Origin: Lentisphaeraceae bacterium | GTDB lineage: Bacteria; Verrucomicrobiota; Kiritimatiellia; RFP12; UBA1067 | Direction of reading: 5' to 3' | Assembly: GCA_004551905.1 (NCBI GenBank) | Contig: SFPL01000101.1 | Span: 1-5,595, forward strand | DNA length: 5,595 nucleotides | Shown here: one piece after another, positions 5,144-5,595 of the stretch | Layout: every line of letters starts with the position of its first letter | Numbering within the stretch: position 1 is the first letter of the stretch | Notes under the pieces: model-generated | What the model was told of the DNA's origin: nothing | Databases searched by the model: none | Seen by the model: only the letters and a program-made list of their open reading frames with translations | Program-made: the position numbers and the translations under genes

Positions 5144-5449
5144 TTAAATCTCACGCAGAGACGCAGAGCCGCGAAGGCGGACTTCCCCACCGAGTCGGAC
5201 TATGAAATGCGGGGACTTTGGCTCTCCCCATTCGGGACGCGTTGAGTAGTCAATGTAGGCATAGGCCTTCATCCCGCTTTCGGTGTTCAGCCCCATGCAC
5301 CAGAACGCCATGCGCGGCGCGTTTGCCGCGTAACCGCGACGGAACTCGACGACTGGAATGCCGGGCGACAAGTCCCACCGTGAAAGCCGTTTCAGCCAAT
5401 AGTCGGTAGCATCGCGGTACTCCTCGCGCTTTTTGCCGCACTTAATCAT
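5144..5449 (-). CDS. ASCH/PUA-like small protein, first gene of the operon
   Basis: 101 residues. DYWLKRLSRW (16-25), VVEFRRGYAANAPRMAFWCMGL (33-54) and HFIVRLGGEV (81-90) follow the layout of small phage ASCH-type domains (pyW..Rl, v.FrnGY..daP.m.., fvIkLG), a PUA-related beta-barrel fold thought to bind RNA or modified nucleotides. The domain ends near residue 90; residues 91-101 (RLRGSASLREI) are encoded by a dispersed-repeat-like sequence. The ATG at 5449 is the first start codon in the frame after an upstream stop, but no clear Shine-Dalgarno precedes it, only a GC-alternating run (5457-5466). It may be translated weakly. As the first gene after the right end it is best placed for immediate-early expression. 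Its role in transposition is unknown. Confidence 0.75.
   Translation of the reverse strand: MIKCGKKREEYRDATDYWLKRLSRWDLSPGIPVVEFRRGYAANAPRMAFWCMGLNTESGMKAYAYIDYSTRPEWGEPKSPHFIVRLGGEVRLRGSASLREI
5149..5178 (-). repeat. Dispersed-repeat-like sequence at the end of the ASCH gene
   Basis: On the minus strand this reads CTTCGCGG, then CTCTGCGTCTCTGCGTGAGA, closely resembling an intergenic repeat that I recall from many unrelated bacterial genomes. Here it is partly coding and provides the last residues and lies just before the stop of the ASCH-like gene. Identification is from memory of the motif; only one copy is in the window. Confidence 0.5.
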
Positions 5450-5471
5450 GTCGTACCGCGCGCGCGAGTTC

Positions 5472-5483
5472 CCAGTGCAACAC
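5472..5483 (-). repeat. Inverted repeat block C, right copy
   Basis: On the minus strand GTGTTGCACTGG, the exact partner of 109-120. It lies 22 nt upstream of the first gene's ATG, at the inner edge of the right end. Confidence 0.6.
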
Positions 5484-5505
5484 CGGGAGGTTTTGCCTTG
5501 AGCGA

Positions 5506-5532
5506 TTGGCCTGTTGAGCGGGCTTCAGCTGG
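5506..5532 (-). repeat. Inverted repeat block A, right copy
   Basis: On the minus strand CCAGCTGAAGCCCGCT followed by CAACAGGCCAA, matching the left copy (17-43) at 23 of 27 positions with the first 16 identical. It sits between the operon start and the outward promoter match, so bound protein here could affect both. Confidence 0.75.
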
Positions 5533-5535
5533 GGG

Positions 5536-5564
5536 TTGAAAAAATCAGGCGTTGGCTGTATGCT
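5536..5564 (+). promoter_or_regulatory. Outward-facing sigma70-type promoter
   Basis: TTGAAA (5536-5541), a 17-nt spacer and TATGCT (5559-5564). Transcription would start near 5571 and leave the window on the plus strand, reaching a Shine-Dalgarno AAGGAGG at 5587-5593. This suits either a divergent gene of the element (a repressor would be typical of Mu-like elements) or a neighbouring host gene driven from the transposon end. Confidence 0.6.
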
Positions 5565-5577
5565 TTCTTGCAAAGCA
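5561..5577 (+). promoter_or_regulatory. Short palindrome over the outward promoter start, containing block B right copy
   Basis: TGCTTT-CTTGC-AAAGCA is a six-base-pair inverted repeat with a five-base centre, overlapping the -10 element and probable start site. The minus strand of 5562-5571 is GCAAGAAAGC, the partner of 73-82. It could be an operator for a dimeric repressor, or part of a transposase site. Confidence 0.4.
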
Positions 5578-5586
5578 AAAAAACGC

Positions 5587-5593
5587 AAGGAGG
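5587..5593 (+). promoter_or_regulatory. Shine-Dalgarno of a rightward gene starting beyond the window
   Basis: AAGGAGG in an A-rich stretch, 23 nt after the promoter -10 at 5559-5564. The start codon would lie just outside the window; no part of the coding sequence is visible. Confidence 0.5.
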
Positions 5594-5595
5594 CA

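Larger units (their letters stand above)
5450..5595. other. Non-coding right end, upstream of the operon
   Basis: No gene is complete here. It contains the right copies of blocks A, B and C, a direct TTGAGCG repeat (5498-5504 and 5514-5520), an alternating CG run (5457-5466), a plus-strand promoter match (5536-5564) and a plus-strand Shine-Dalgarno at the very edge. The operon promoter must lie here or beyond, but I see no clean minus-strand -35/-10 pair; TTGCGT with AGCATA 18 nt away (within 5565-5588) is the best and is weak. Confidence 0.5.

Noticed and set aside
5457..5466. Alternating CG run just upstream of the ASCH-like gene
   Set aside because: Only ten bases long in a GC-rich background; no function can be supported.
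1..5595. tRNA, rRNA, CRISPR array or riboswitch
   Set aside because: No cloverleaf, no regularly spaced repeats and no conserved aptamer sequence were seen on either strand.

Overview
The window holds one tightly packed, leftward (minus-strand) operon of ten genes. It is built around a Mu-type transposition pair: a 708-residue MuA-like DDE transposase (1634-3760) and a 353-residue MuB-like AAA+ ATPase (532-1593). The protein-coding DNA is GC-rich, almost every gene has a clear AGGAG-type Shine-Dalgarno sequence, and most neighbours abut or overlap by 0-3 nt. This fits a bacterial transposable phage, its remnant, or a Mu/Tn7-like transposon. The host cannot be fixed from the sequence. Bacterial Shine-Dalgarno use, high GC and a short match to the scattered CTCTGCGTCTCTGCGTGAGA-type repeat would suit several lineages.

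Layout in transcription order, right to left: a non-coding right end (5450-5595); an ASCH/PUA-like protein of 101 aa (5144-5449); an unknown 79-aa protein (4868-5107); a 53-aa single-pass membrane protein (4704-4865); a 76-aa excisionase-type helix-turn-helix protein (4457-4687); a 231-aa DUF3102-like protein (3760-4455) whose stop overlaps the transposase start; the transposase; the ATPase; then three tiny genes of 45, 54 and 28 aa (393-530, 228-392, 121-207), the first with four cysteines; and finally a non-coding left end (1-120). No capsid, tail, lysis, resistance or other cargo gene is visible.

The most notable structure is that the two non-coding ends share sequence in inverted orientation. 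A 16-bp perfect block, extendable to 23/27, a 12-bp perfect block and a 10-bp perfect block occur at 17-120 on the plus strand and again at 5472-5571 on the minus strand, but in a different order. Everything between them is the single operon. This is what composite transposase-binding ends of a Mu/Tn7-like element would look like, so the window may be nearly a whole, compact (about 5.5 kb) transposon carrying only transposition and accessory genes. The outermost termini and target duplications are not visible and probably lie at or beyond the window edges.

Other unusual points: the transposase appears to have Glu instead of Asp at the second catalytic position; two intergenic leaders contain no U at all and share a common C/A-rich Shine-Dalgarno module; the last residues of the ASCH-like protein are encoded by a dispersed-repeat sequence; and strong plus-strand promoter matches lie in both ends, one pointing into the operon (antisense) and one pointing out of the window just ahead of a Shine-Dalgarno sequence.
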